Assembly (NCBI RefSeq): GCF_009857475.1
Contig: NZ_WWCJ01000011.1
Span: 170,676 to 234,675, forward strand
Direction of reading: 5' to 3'
Origin: Pseudoduganella guangdongensis
GTDB lineage: Bacteria > Pseudomonadota > Gammaproteobacteria > Burkholderiales > Burkholderiaceae_D
DNA: 64,000 nucleotides
In this document: positions 52,435 through 61,651 of the stretch, piece after piece
Layout of the letters: every line of letters starts with the position of its first letter
Numbering within the stretch: position 1 is the first letter of the stretch
The notes under the pieces: model-generated
The model's database searches: none
Told to the model about the DNA's origin: nothing
What the model saw: the letters and a program-made list of their open reading frames with translations, nothing else
Program-made: the position numbers and the translations under genes

Positions 52435-54141
52435 TTAATCCTCGAACTGGTTGCTGATACGCATAGCTTCCGCCACCGTGGTGCGGCCCTGGATCACGAG
52501 CTGCACCGCGTGTCGGCGCAGGGTTTGCCCGCCCATCTGCTGCGCGGCGGCTTTCAGGAAGACGGCCGGGTCCACGTCGTTGGCGGCGTCCACCACCGCC
52601 TGGCTCATTTCCAGCAGCTCGTACACGCCGGTCCGGCCACGATAACCCAGGCCGTTGCAGTGCGAGCAGCCCTTGCCGTGGAAGTAGCGGCCCATGTCCA
52701 CCTTGTCCTTCAGCTCAAGGGTCAGCCACTCATGCTCGCTCGGCGTCAGCGTGTACGGCGTGGTGCAGGATTCGCAGATCACGCGCACCAGGCGCTGCGC
52801 CAGCACGGCCTGCAACGAGCTGCCGACCATGTAGCGCGGCACGCCCATATCCATCAGGCGCAGCGGAGTGCTGGCGGCATCATTGGTGTGCAGGGTGGAG
52901 AGGACCAGGTGGCCGGTCATTGCGGCGCGCAGGCCGATTTGCGCGGTTTCCTGGTCGCGCATCTCGCCGACCAGCACAATATCCGGGTCCTGACGCAAGG
53001 CGGAACGCAGCACGCGCGCGAAATCCAGCTCGATCTTCTCATTGACCTGCACCTGGTTGATGCCCGCCAGGCGGTACTCGACCGGGTCTTCGACCGTGAT
53101 CAGCTTCTTCTCCATCGAGTTCAGCTCGGCCAGCGCGCAGTACAACGTGGTGGTCTTGCCGCTACCGGTCGGTCCGGTCACCAGCACCAGGCCGTTGGGG
53201 CGCGCCACAATTGCGCGGAACTTGTCCAGCAGCGGTTTCGGCATGCCGATGGCGTCCAGGCGCAGGGTCATGCCGCTCTGGTTCAACAGTCGCATGACGA
53301 TGGATTCGCCGTACTGCGTCGGCATGGTGGAGATACGAACGTCGATCCGTGCATTCTTCACGCGCACCGCGAAGCGGCCGTCTTGCGGCAGACGCTTTTC
53401 CGAGATGTCCAGGTCGGACATCAGCTTCAGGCGCAGCGCCAGTGCCGGAGCGATCTTGATATCGGCTTCCGTCTGCAAGTGCAGCACGCCATCGATGCGG
53501 AAGCGGATTTGCAGCCGTCCTTCCTGCGGTTCAATGTGGATGTCCGAGGCGCGCACTTGGGCCGCGTCGTCGAACAGCGATTGCAGCAGCTTGACCACCG
53601 GCGCTTCTTCCAGCCCTGGACTGGCGGCGGCCAGCGCGCCAAAGTCCACCGAACCTTCGCCCAGCTCCTGTTCCAGCTCGCGCGCCAGGCCGGTAATGTC
53701 CTCGGTGCGGCGGTAGATGCGGTCGATCGCAGCCAGCACCTCGGTCTCGTTGACCACGGCCAGCTCGATGGTCTGCTTCAGCAGGCGGGTGATTTCGTCG
53801 TACGCGAACAGGTCGGTCGGGTCGGACAGGCCCACCAGCATGGTGCCTTTGCGGTCTTCCAGCACCAGCGCGCGGAAGCGGCGGGCCTGGGTTTCCGGCA
53901 GCATCCGCACCAGGTCGGAATTAATCTGGTAAAACTTGAGGTTGATGTAAGGGATGTTGAGCTGGCGCGCCAGGGCGCCGGAAATCTGCTCTTCGGTGAC
54001 GTAGCCGTGTTCCACGAACACGCGCCCCAGCTTGCGGCCGCTGCGTTTCTGCTCCGCCAGCGCCATGCCCAACTGTTCTTCCGACAGCAGCTTTTGCTGC
54101 ACCAGGATCTCACCTAAGCGAACCTTTTCCGGCCTCGTCAT
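52435..54141 (-). CDS. mshE: MSHA extension ATPase MshE with c-di-GMP-binding MshEN domain
   Basis: 568 residues. The N-terminus has two MshEN motifs, 'RLGEILVQQKLLSEEQLGMA' (~8-27) and 'KLGRVFVEHGYVTEEQISGA' (~37-56), the module shown in Vibrio MshE to bind c-di-GMP. The T2SSE core has Walker A 'GPTGSGKTTTLY', Asp box 'EDPVEYRLAGINQVQV', Walker B 'DIVLVGEMRDQETAQIG' and His box 'GHLVLSTLHTNDA'. Zinc-type cysteines are in 'CESC' and 'CSHC'. First gene of the MSHA transcript as arranged here. Confidence 0.95.
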   Translation of the reverse strand: MTRPEKVRLGEILVQQKLLSEEQLGMALAEQKRSGRKLGRVFVEHGYVTEEQISGALARQLNIPYINLKFYQINSDLVRMLPETQARRFRALVLEDRKGTMLVGLSDPTDLFAYDEITRLLKQTIELAVVNETEVLAAIDRIYRRTEDITGLARELEQELGEGSVDFGALAAASPGLEEAPVVKLLQSLFDDAAQVRASDIHIEPQEGRLQIRFRIDGVLHLQTEADIKIAPALALRLKLMSDLDISEKRLPQDGRFAVRVKNARIDVRISTMPTQYGESIVMRLLNQSGMTLRLDAIGMPKPLLDKFRAIVARPNGLVLVTGPTGSGKTTTLYCALAELNSMEKKLITVEDPVEYRLAGINQVQVNEKIELDFARVLRSALRQDPDIVLVGEMRDQETAQIGLRAAMTGHLVLSTLHTNDAASTPLRLMDMGVPRYMVGSSLQAVLAQRLVRVICESCTTPYTLTPSEHEWLTLELKDKVDMGRYFHGKGCSHCNGLGYRGRTGVYELLEMSQAVVDAANDVDPAVFLKAAAQQMGGQTLRRHAVQLVIQGRTTVAEAMRISNQFED

Positions 54142-54173
54142 GCCCTATGCCCCGAATCCATATAGTCGAGGGC

Positions 54174-54179
54174 ATTGTA
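54174..54179 (-). promoter_or_regulatory. Candidate -10 box of mshE
   Basis: TACAAT on the minus strand about 32 nt upstream of the mshE ATG, in the 153-bp divergent gap. The -35 is not clear. A small dyad TAGCA-GAA-TGCTA lies at about 54213-54225. Confidence 0.3.
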
Positions 54180-54294
54180 TGCGACTGAATCGTGCATGTA
54201 TAGCAAAAGGCGTTAGCAGAATGCTACACGGGCGACGAAAACTTGCGGGAAGTGGTCAAATGGCAGGGCCAATTCCACCACCGGAAGCTCGCCC

Positions 54295-55179
54295 ATGTAT
54301 ACGCAGCACTTTGGCTTGCACGAAGCACCGTTCGGCATCACGCCGAACCCGGCCTTCTTTTACAGCGGCAACGCGCGCGGGGAAATCCTGTCCGCCCTGC
54401 TCTACGCCGTCACCCATGGCGAGGGAATTGTCAAGGTGACGGGCGAGGTAGGCTGCGGCAAGACCATGCTGTGCCGCATGCTGGAGGCGCGCCTGCCGCA
54501 CGGGGTGGACGTGCTCTACCTCGTCAACCCTACCCTCTGCCCGCAAGAAGTCCTGCATGCCATCGCCGCTGAGCTGGGTTTGGCAACCGGTGGCCGCCGT
54601 TCGGATGAGGTGGTGCGCGCGCTGCAGGCAGAGCTGATCGCGCGCCACGCGGCCGGCCGGCGGGTGGTCTTGCTGGTGGAGGAAGCGCAGGCCATGCCGC
54701 TGGAGACGCTGGAGGAGATCCGCCTGCTGACCAACCTGGAAACGGCCAGCAGCAAACTGCTGCAGATCGTGCTGTTCGGCCAGCCGGAGCTGGATGAGCA
54801 CCTGTCGCTGCCGCGCATGCGGCAACTGCGGGAGCGCATCACCCACAGCTTTGACGTCCCCCCCATGCCGCGCGACCAGATCCCCTTCTTCCTGTCGCAC
54901 CGTTTGCGCGCTGCGGGCTATCGTGGTCCAGAACTGTTCAGCCAGGGCGCGGTGCGCCTGATCGCGCGCGGTTCGCAAGGCATTGTGCGGCGGATCAACG
55001 TGCTGGCGGATAAGGCGTTGATGGCCGCTTTCGTGGATGACTTGCCTTACGTCAACTCCACCCACGTGCGCCAGGCGATTGAGGACAGCCGCTATTCGTG
55101 CGCGGTTGTCCCGGGCAATCGCAGTATGATCGTTTTCGATAGATTCCTGGCAACTTGTTTCCGGCGGCGATCAACATGA
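54295..55179 (+). CDS. ExeA/MshM-like AAA ATPase, second filament cluster
   Basis: 294 residues, clearly paralogous to MshM at 39142-40041: 'MYTQHFGLHEAPFGITPNPA', Walker A 'GEVGCGKTMLCR', 'LLTNLETASSKLLQIVLFGQ'. Two differences: the Walker B acidic residue is Glu ('VVLLVEEAQAMP') where MshM has Asp, and there is no C-terminal membrane segment (it ends 'LATCFRRRST'). Presumably helps secretin assembly from the cytoplasmic side. First gene of the plus-strand cluster; the secretin ATG overlaps its stop. Confidence 0.88.
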   Translation: MYTQHFGLHEAPFGITPNPAFFYSGNARGEILSALLYAVTHGEGIVKVTGEVGCGKTMLCRMLEARLPHGVDVLYLVNPTLCPQEVLHAIAAELGLATGGRRSDEVVRALQAELIARHAAGRRVVLLVEEAQAMPLETLEEIRLLTNLETASSKLLQIVLFGQPELDEHLSLPRMRQLRERITHSFDVPPMPRDQIPFFLSHRLRAAGYRGPELFSQGAVRLIARGSQGIVRRINVLADKALMAAFVDDLPYVNSTHVRQAIEDSRYSCAVVPGNRSMIVFDRFLATCFRRRST

Positions 55180-56975
55180 AGAACCTTACGGCTTCGCTGT
55201 TATGCGTCTTGCTTGGGGCTTGTGCGGCACCGCAGCTGCCCGTCTCCCCCGCCCATGTGGGCGAGCCGGCGCCCGTGGCCGGCGCCATTCCGGAGCCGGT
55301 GCAGCACAGTGCGCCTTTGCCTTCGCCGCGTCCTGCGCAGCGGCAGGAAACGTATAGCGTCTCGGTGCACCGGGTACCGGTGCAGTCGGTGCTGTTTGCG
55401 CTGGCGCGCGATGCGGGCCTGAATGTGGATGTGCATCCGGCTATCGAGGGCATGGTGACCTTGAACGCGCTAGACCAGACTTTGCCGCAACTGTTGGCCC
55501 GTATCGGCAAGCAAGTTGATATGCGTTATGAGCTGCAGGGCAAGAACCTGGTGGTGCTGCCAGACCAGCCTTACTGGCACCACTACCGCGTGGACTACGT
55601 GAACATCGCGCGCAGCACCAATAGCAGCGTGAATATCGCCACCCAGATCTCGACCACCGGCGGCTCGGCGGTAGGCGGGACGGCGTCCAATCCGGTGCCG
55701 TCCGCCGGCATGGCGCTGGGCGGGGGCAACAACAACTCAACGACTTCCGTCACCAACCGCTCGGACAACAATTTCTGGTTCAGCCTGGAAAAGAATGTGC
55801 GCGACATGCTGCGCCCCACTACGCTGGGCGACTCGCTGAGCGATCCGCTGGCACAGATGCGGGAGCAGGCGAGCGCCCTGCTGCAGCAGGCGCAGTCGCA
55901 GGGCGCGGGCGGGCCGGAGGGCGGCTATCCCGGCGCGCAGGCTACGGCAGCACAGGCGCGAACAGCAGCGGGGGCAACCGCCTTTGGGCCTGGCGCGGCG
56001 GGCCAGGTACGCGGTGCCGCCTCGGTCATCGCCAATCCGGAGGGCGGGCTGCTGTCGGTGCGCGCCACCAGCCGGCAACATGAAAAGGTGCAGGAGTTCC
56101 TGGACCTTATGCTGTCCGCCGCCAAGCGGCAGGTGCTGATCGAGGCGACCATTATCGAGGTCAAGCTCAGCGACCAGTATCAGCAGGGGATCAACTGGTC
56201 GCGCATCAATGGGCACGGAAAGCTGGGCCAGGGCCGGGTCGGCACGGCGCCGCTACCGTCGGGCATCCTGCCGGGCACTTCGCCGGGCTTCTTTATCTTC
56301 GACTACTCCAACCCGGTCACGCGCTTTGGCAATATCAGCGCGACCATCTCGCTGCTGGAGTCGTTCGGCAAGGTCAAGGTGTTGAGCAGCCCAAGGATCA
56401 GCGTCCTGAATAACCAGACGGCTTTGCTGAAGGTGGTGGACAACAACATCTTCTTCACGCTCAAAGTGACGCCTGCGGTGCTCACCTCCAATGGCACGAT
56501 TGCCACGCCGGCCACCTACGAATCCAAAGTCGAAACCGTGCCGGTGGGCTTTGTCATGAGCGTAACGCCGCAGATTTCCGCGGATGATGAAGTGACCCTG
56601 AACGTGCGCCCCACCATCACGCGCATTGTGGACTCGGTGGAGGACCCCAACCCGGAACTGCACAAGCAAGGCGTCATCAGCCGCGTGCCGGTGATCCAGG
56701 CGCGCGAGATGGAGTCGGTGCTGAAGGTGCAGAGCGGCCAGGTCGCGGTGATGGGTGGCTTGATGCAGGATTCGGTGGACAACGCCAAGGATGGTATTCC
56801 CTGGGTTAGCTCATTGCCGGTCGTGGGCAACCTGTTCTCGTACCGCAATGAAACCGCGAGCAAAACGGAGCTGGTTATCTTCCTGCGGCCTGTGGTGGTG
56901 AAGGATGCCAGCATCGCTGGCGACTTCCGCGACTACCGCCACCTCATGCCCAACAGGCCGGCGGAGGGCCTATGA
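55176..56975 (+). CDS. Lipoprotein secretin, MshL/PilQ/GspD-like, second filament cluster
   Basis: 599 residues. Lipobox 'LLGAC' (Cys16), Pro-rich linker, N-domain 'YSVSVHRVPVQSVLFALARD' and 'LPQLLARIGKQVDMRYELQG', 'TSVTNRSDNNFWFSLE' equivalent to the MshL 'TTRSESDFW' motif, then an Ala/Gln/Gly-rich insertion (~235-285) absent from MshL. The C-domain has 'QVLIEATIIEVKLSDQYQQG', 'VKVLSSPRISVLNNQTALLK', 'VAVMGGLMQDSVDNAKDGIP' and 'LPVVGNLFSYRNETASKTEL'. Closest in layout to MshL-type secretins. Confidence 0.92.
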   Translation: MKNLTASLLCVLLGACAAPQLPVSPAHVGEPAPVAGAIPEPVQHSAPLPSPRPAQRQETYSVSVHRVPVQSVLFALARDAGLNVDVHPAIEGMVTLNALDQTLPQLLARIGKQVDMRYELQGKNLVVLPDQPYWHHYRVDYVNIARSTNSSVNIATQISTTGGSAVGGTASNPVPSAGMALGGGNNNSTTSVTNRSDNNFWFSLEKNVRDMLRPTTLGDSLSDPLAQMREQASALLQQAQSQGAGGPEGGYPGAQATAAQARTAAGATAFGPGAAGQVRGAASVIANPEGGLLSVRATSRQHEKVQEFLDLMLSAAKRQVLIEATIIEVKLSDQYQQGINWSRINGHGKLGQGRVGTAPLPSGILPGTSPGFFIFDYSNPVTRFGNISATISLLESFGKVKVLSSPRISVLNNQTALLKVVDNNIFFTLKVTPAVLTSNGTIATPATYESKVETVPVGFVMSVTPQISADDEVTLNVRPTITRIVDSVEDPNPELHKQGVISRVPVIQAREMESVLKVQSGQVAVMGGLMQDSVDNAKDGIPWVSSLPVVGNLFSYRNETASKTELVIFLRPVVVKDASIAGDFRDYRHLMPNRPAEGL

Positions 56976-58750
56976 GCTTGCTCATGCAGGCCTTACGCAA
57001 GGCGGAGCGTGCCCGGGTGCAGAACGGGCAGGAGCCTGAGCCCGCCGAGCCTGCGCCGCCGCCCCAGGATGGCGGACCGGCCTTCTCGCTAATGGCCGAC
57101 GCGTGGCGCCTGGAACCGCTCGATGCGGAGCCGCCGGTGATTCCGGCCCAAGAGGCGGTGCATGATCCGGTGCCGCCGCAGGCGCGGCATGAAACCCAGC
57201 GCCCCCGGGCGCCAGCTCCCGACCCGGTTCCGTCTTCCTCCGGCAGCAGTGCCGCGCCTGACTGGCGGGATGACGAGGGCCGCAGCCCGCCCCTTACCGG
57301 CACGCCATCTCCGCGCGCGACCGAAAGCGCGGTCCGGGCTGGGATGCGCGCGGCGGCGCCAGCGCGTGCTGTTGCGTCTTCGCAGCGGCGGCTGACAATG
57401 CTGGTGGCGGCCTTGCTTGGCCTGCTGCTGGTGTTCGGGTTGGTGTATTGGCGCGCCGTGTCCGGTCCGGGACCGGGAGCACGGTTGCCGATGGTGCCTA
57501 TGCCGGCGCCCGGCGCAGCGCCGGTGGTCGCGGACGGCTTGCCGGCGGCGGCGGGGATACCGGTGGCGCCTTATGCGACGGCGCCAGGGCCGGGCAGCGG
57601 CGAGGCGGCGTATAGCGGCGGCGCGCCGGGGGCGGCTGGCGTGGCTGGCGCGGTGGGGCCGGCTGCCGCCGTTGGCGCGCCCGATTTCGTGCCCGGCGCG
57701 ACCGCGCGTCCGGGAATCGGCAGCACGTCGGATTTGGCAGCCGCCGCGCCGGCGACCCGCCCGAACGTTGACGTCACCGTGCCCACGCCGGAACAATTGG
57801 CCGCCATCACCGATCCCGCCATCCGCGCCGAGGCGATGCGCGATGCAGCTGAAAGGGCGGCGCGCCAGGTGCGCCATGATGTCGCGGGTGCTGCCAGTGG
57901 AACCGCTGGAGTGGGCAGCGTCCCCGACGCTCCCCCTGCCCGGCCACTCCCATCCAACACGGCGGAAACGCCGGCGCGGAGCGCGAACCGGCAAGCTGGC
58001 GGCACGGAGATGCGCAGCAGGACTTCGGCCGCGGAACGCGCACCAGGGCAGGCGCGCAGGCCGGCCGGCGCCACGGGCAGCGCAACGGCAAAGGCGGCCA
58101 ATAGCGGCGCGCGGTCCCTGCCGACGGCGGTCGGCGAGAATGGCGACGTGCGTTTTGTGCGCGGCGCTACGCCAGACGGCATCTCTCCCGCCATACAAAA
58201 CGGCTACAACGCCCTCAAATCCGGCGACCTCACCGCCGCGCGCCAGCAATACGACCTAGCCCTGCTGCAAGACCCGAATAACCGCGACGCCCTGCTCGGC
58301 GCCGCCGCTCTCGCCCTGCGTGAAGGCGACGGGCGGCAGGCCTCCGGCAACTACCTGCGCATGCTGGAGCTCGACCCCAACGACCCGGACGCACTGGCCG
58401 GCCTGTCCGAACTGCGCGGCGGCGACCTGGAAGCGAATGAAGTCAAGCTCAAAGGCGTCGCCCGCAAACACCCCGACTCCGGCCCGGTGCAATTCGCCCT
58501 GGGCAACCTGTATGCGCGCCAGGGTCGCTGGCCGGAAGCCCAGCAAAGCTACTTCCGCGCCTACAGCGCCATGCCAGACAACGCCGACTACGCGTACAAC
58601 CTGGGAGTGGGACTGGACCGCATGAACCAGCCGCGCCTGGCGCAAACCTATTACCGGCGCGCGCTGGAACTGGCGCAAGGCAGCCCGCCCGCCTTCAACG
58701 TGGAAACGGTACGCAAGCGACTACAAGCCCTGGAAACGCCGCCCCAATAA
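56972..58750 (+). CDS. Membrane-anchored TPR protein (MshN-like), second filament cluster
   Basis: 592 residues. 'MSLLMQALRKAERARVQNGQ' resembles the GspB/MshN start; one TM at ~133-157 ('LTMLVAALLGLLLVFGLVYW'); a very long Ala/Pro/Gly-rich low-complexity linker (~160-400); then TPRs (~405-590): 'GYNALKSGDLTAARQQYDLA', 'YLRMLELDPNDPDALAGLSE', 'YARQGRWPEAQQSYFRAYSA'. About 240 residues longer than MshN of this window, almost all in the linker. Overlaps the secretin stop by ATGA. Confidence 0.82.
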   Translation: MSLLMQALRKAERARVQNGQEPEPAEPAPPPQDGGPAFSLMADAWRLEPLDAEPPVIPAQEAVHDPVPPQARHETQRPRAPAPDPVPSSSGSSAAPDWRDDEGRSPPLTGTPSPRATESAVRAGMRAAAPARAVASSQRRLTMLVAALLGLLLVFGLVYWRAVSGPGPGARLPMVPMPAPGAAPVVADGLPAAAGIPVAPYATAPGPGSGEAAYSGGAPGAAGVAGAVGPAAAVGAPDFVPGATARPGIGSTSDLAAAAPATRPNVDVTVPTPEQLAAITDPAIRAEAMRDAAERAARQVRHDVAGAASGTAGVGSVPDAPPARPLPSNTAETPARSANRQAGGTEMRSRTSAAERAPGQARRPAGATGSATAKAANSGARSLPTAVGENGDVRFVRGATPDGISPAIQNGYNALKSGDLTAARQQYDLALLQDPNNRDALLGAAALALREGDGRQASGNYLRMLELDPNDPDALAGLSELRGGDLEANEVKLKGVARKHPDSGPVQFALGNLYARQGRWPEAQQSYFRAYSAMPDNADYAYNLGVGLDRMNQPRLAQTYYRRALELAQGSPPAFNVETVRKRLQALETPPQ

Positions 58751-58756
58751 AGCACA

Positions 58757-60451
58757 ATGGCCGACACGCAGAAAATCCCGCTCGGCAAACTGCTGATCCA
58801 GAAAGGCGTTATCAGCCAAGACCAGCTCCGGATCGCGCTGACCGAGCAAAAACGCAGCAACGCCCCGCTGGGCCAGTTGCTGATCTCGCTCGGCTTCGTC
58901 ACCGAAGCCACCATGCGCGAGGCCCTGAGCGAAAACCTCAACACCCGCTCGGCCGACCTGAAAAGCCTGGTGGTCGATGCCGTCGCCCTCAAGCTGATCC
59001 CGAAGGACGTGGCCAAACGCTACCGCGTCTTCCCCATCGTCTACGAGCGCGACACCGACCGGCTGGTGCTGGCCATGTCCGACATCACCAACATCGTCGC
59101 GCTGGACCAGGTGAGCGCCATGCTGGTCAAGGGCATTACCCTGGTGCCGCTGCTGGTGAATGATTCCGATATCGCGCACGCCATCGACCACTACTACGGC
59201 TTTGAACTGTCGATCGACGGCATCCTGCACGAAATCGAAACCGGCGAAGTCGCTTTCGACGCGATGAGCGACGAATACAGCCAGCCCATGGTGCGCCTGA
59301 TCGACGCGCTGCTGGCGGACGCGGTGCAGAACGGCGCCTCCGACATCCACTTCGAGCCGGAGCACAGCTTCCTGCGCATCCGCTACCGCATCGACGGCAT
59401 CCTGCGCCAGATCCGCAGCCTGCACCGCTCCTACTGGCCGGCCATGGCGGTGCGCCTGAAAGTCATCAGCCAGATGAACATCGCCGAAACGCGCGCGCCG
59501 CAGGATGGGCGCATCTCGATCCAGTTCTCCGGCCGCCAGATCGACTTCCGCGCCAGCTCCCAGCCCACCACGCATGGCGAGAATATCGTGCTGCGGGTGC
59601 TGGACCGCCTGAAAGGCATCGTGCCGCTGGGGCGTCTGGGCCTGGCCGAGCAGGAGCTCGACATGCTCAAGCTGATGATCGCCCGGCCGGATGGCCTGAT
59701 CCTCGTCACCGGCCCCACCGGCAGCGGCAAGACCACCACCTTGTACTCCATCCTCAACCACATCAACACCGAGAGCATCAACATCATGACGATGGAAGAC
59801 CCGGTGGAGTACCCGATGCACCAGATCCGCCAGACGTCGGTCAACGAATCGGCCAAGCTGGGCTTCGCCGAGGGCATCCGCTCGATGATGCGGCAGGACC
59901 CGGACGTGATCCTAGTGGGCGAGATTCGCGACAAGGAAACAGCCGACATGGCGCTGGCCGCCGCCATGACCGGGCACCAGGTCTATTCCACCCTGCACAC
60001 CAACTCCGCCGTCGGCGCCATCCCGCGCCTGCTGGACCTGGGCGTGGTGGCCGATGTCCTGGCCGGCAACATCATCGGCATCATGGCCCAGCGCCTGGTG
60101 CGCAAGCTATGCCCGCACTGCCGCCAGCCGGTGCAGGCCGACGAGCTGGAGCGGCGCCTGCTTGGCCTGCCGCCGGACGGCCCGGTTGTCACGATCTACC
60201 GCGCCGGCGCCTGCGACCGCTGCGCCCACCAGGGCTACAAGGGGCGCATGGCGATCATGGAGCTGCTGCGCATGAACGCCGAATTCGACGAACTGGTGGC
60301 GCGCCGCGCCCCGGCGCGCGAGCTGCGCAACGCCGCGCGCGCCGCCGGCTTCCGCTCCCTGGTCGATGACGGGACGCGCCGCGTGCTGGAGGGCGCAACC
60401 ACGCTGGACGAGGTGTCGCGCGTGGTGGACCTGACCGAAAGGCTGGCCTGA
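58757..60451 (+). CDS. GspE/PilB-type ATPase with variant MshEN domain, second filament cluster
   Basis: 564 residues. N-terminal MshEN-like pair: 'PLGKLLIQKGVISQDQLRIA' (~8-27) and 'PLGQLLISLGFVTEATMREA' (~37-56); the first residue of both motifs is Pro where MshE has Arg/Lys. The ATPase core is intact: Walker A 'GPTGSGKTTTLYSIL', Asp box 'EDPVEYPMHQIRQTSV', Walker B 'DVILVGEIRDKETADMA', His box 'GHQVYSTLHTNSA', and Cys pairs 'CPHC' and 'CDRC'. It should power assembly of a pilus or pseudopilus. Confidence 0.92.
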   Translation: MADTQKIPLGKLLIQKGVISQDQLRIALTEQKRSNAPLGQLLISLGFVTEATMREALSENLNTRSADLKSLVVDAVALKLIPKDVAKRYRVFPIVYERDTDRLVLAMSDITNIVALDQVSAMLVKGITLVPLLVNDSDIAHAIDHYYGFELSIDGILHEIETGEVAFDAMSDEYSQPMVRLIDALLADAVQNGASDIHFEPEHSFLRIRYRIDGILRQIRSLHRSYWPAMAVRLKVISQMNIAETRAPQDGRISIQFSGRQIDFRASSQPTTHGENIVLRVLDRLKGIVPLGRLGLAEQELDMLKLMIARPDGLILVTGPTGSGKTTTLYSILNHINTESINIMTMEDPVEYPMHQIRQTSVNESAKLGFAEGIRSMMRQDPDVILVGEIRDKETADMALAAAMTGHQVYSTLHTNSAVGAIPRLLDLGVVADVLAGNIIGIMAQRLVRKLCPHCRQPVQADELERRLLGLPPDGPVVTIYRAGACDRCAHQGYKGRMAIMELLRMNAEFDELVARRAPARELRNAARAAGFRSLVDDGTRRVLEGATTLDEVSRVVDLTERLA

Positions 60452-60452
60452 T

Positions 60453-61649
60453 ATGCCGCAATTCATCTACCGCGCCATGGACGCCAGCGGCAGCATCGTA
60501 CCCGGCAATATGGACGCGCTCAACGTGCCCGACCTGGAACTGCGCCTGCAGCGCATGGCGCTCGACCTGGTCGATTGCCGCGAAACCCGCGTGCGCCAGT
60601 TGCGCATCAGCGGCCGTGCCGTGACGCGGCGCGACCTGATCAACTTCTGCTTCCACCTGGAGCAGATGAGCAGCGCGGGCGTGCCCATTCTGGACGGCCT
60701 GCGCGACCTGCGCGACAGCACCGACAGCCTGCGCCTGCGCGAGATCATCACCGACCTGGTGGAGAAGATCGAGGGCGGCCTGCAGCTCTCGGGCGCACTG
60801 GCCTTTTATCCCGAAGTGTTCGACGTGAGCTTCACCAGCCTGGTGCGCGCCGGGGAGCAAAGCGGCAAAATCAACGAGATCTTCCACGATCTGGCGGAGA
60901 GCCTGAAATGGCAGGACGAACTGGCCGCGCAGGCGCGCAAGGCCGTCACCTACCCGGCTTTCGTACTGCTGATCGTGAGCGGCGTGGTGTTCTTCCTGAT
61001 GATCTACCTGGTGCCGCAGCTGACCACCTTTATCCGCAATATGGGCCAGGAGCTGCCGCTGCACACGCGCGCGCTGATCGCCGTTTCCGACATCTTCATC
61101 CGCTACTGGTTCCTGCTGCTGGCGGCGCCGTTCATCCTGTGGCAGGCGGCGCGCTGGCAGCTGCGGCGCAGCGAACGCAGCGCCTTTGCCTTTGACCGGC
61201 TCAAGCTGCGCCTCTTTCCCGTGCTGGAAAAACTGGTCATGGCGCGCTTTGCCACCTATTTTGCGCTGATGTACTCGGCCGGCATCCCGGTGCTGGACTG
61301 CATCCGCCTGTCCGAGGGCATCGCCGGCAACCGGGTCGTGGCGCTGGCCATGCGCCGCGCGCGCGAGCTGATTTCAGAAGGTCAGCCGATCGCGGCGGCA
61401 TTCAAGCAGGTGGGCCTGTTCCCGCCGCTGGTGGTGCGCATGCTGCGCGTGGGCGAATCCACCGGCGCGCTCGATGCCACGCTGCGCAATGTGGCCTACT
61501 TCTACAACCGCGAGGTGCGCGAACGCATCGAGCGCATGCAGGCCATGATCGAACCGGCCATGACGGTGATCCTGGGCTTGCTGCTGGGGTGGATCATGCT
61601 GTCCGTGCTGGGCCCGATTTACGACACGATCAGCGCCATCAGGATCTAG
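60453..61649 (+). CDS. GspF/PilC-type platform protein, second filament cluster
   Basis: 398 residues. 'MPQFIYRAMDASGSIVPGNM' then two T2SSF domains: 'FCFHLEQMSSAGVPILDGLR' and 'FATYFALMYSAGIPVLDCIR', each followed by a Gly-rich helical segment; ends 'GWIMLSVLGPIYDTISAIRI'. Three hydrophobic segments. Starts 1 nt after the GspE-type stop codon. Confidence 0.92.
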   Translation: MPQFIYRAMDASGSIVPGNMDALNVPDLELRLQRMALDLVDCRETRVRQLRISGRAVTRRDLINFCFHLEQMSSAGVPILDGLRDLRDSTDSLRLREIITDLVEKIEGGLQLSGALAFYPEVFDVSFTSLVRAGEQSGKINEIFHDLAESLKWQDELAAQARKAVTYPAFVLLIVSGVVFFLMIYLVPQLTTFIRNMGQELPLHTRALIAVSDIFIRYWFLLLAAPFILWQAARWQLRRSERSAFAFDRLKLRLFPVLEKLVMARFATYFALMYSAGIPVLDCIRLSEGIAGNRVVALAMRRARELISEGQPIAAAFKQVGLFPPLVVRMLRVGESTGALDATLRNVAYFYNREVRERIERMQAMIEPAMTVILGLLLGWIMLSVLGPIYDTISAIRI

Positions 61650-61651
61650 CC

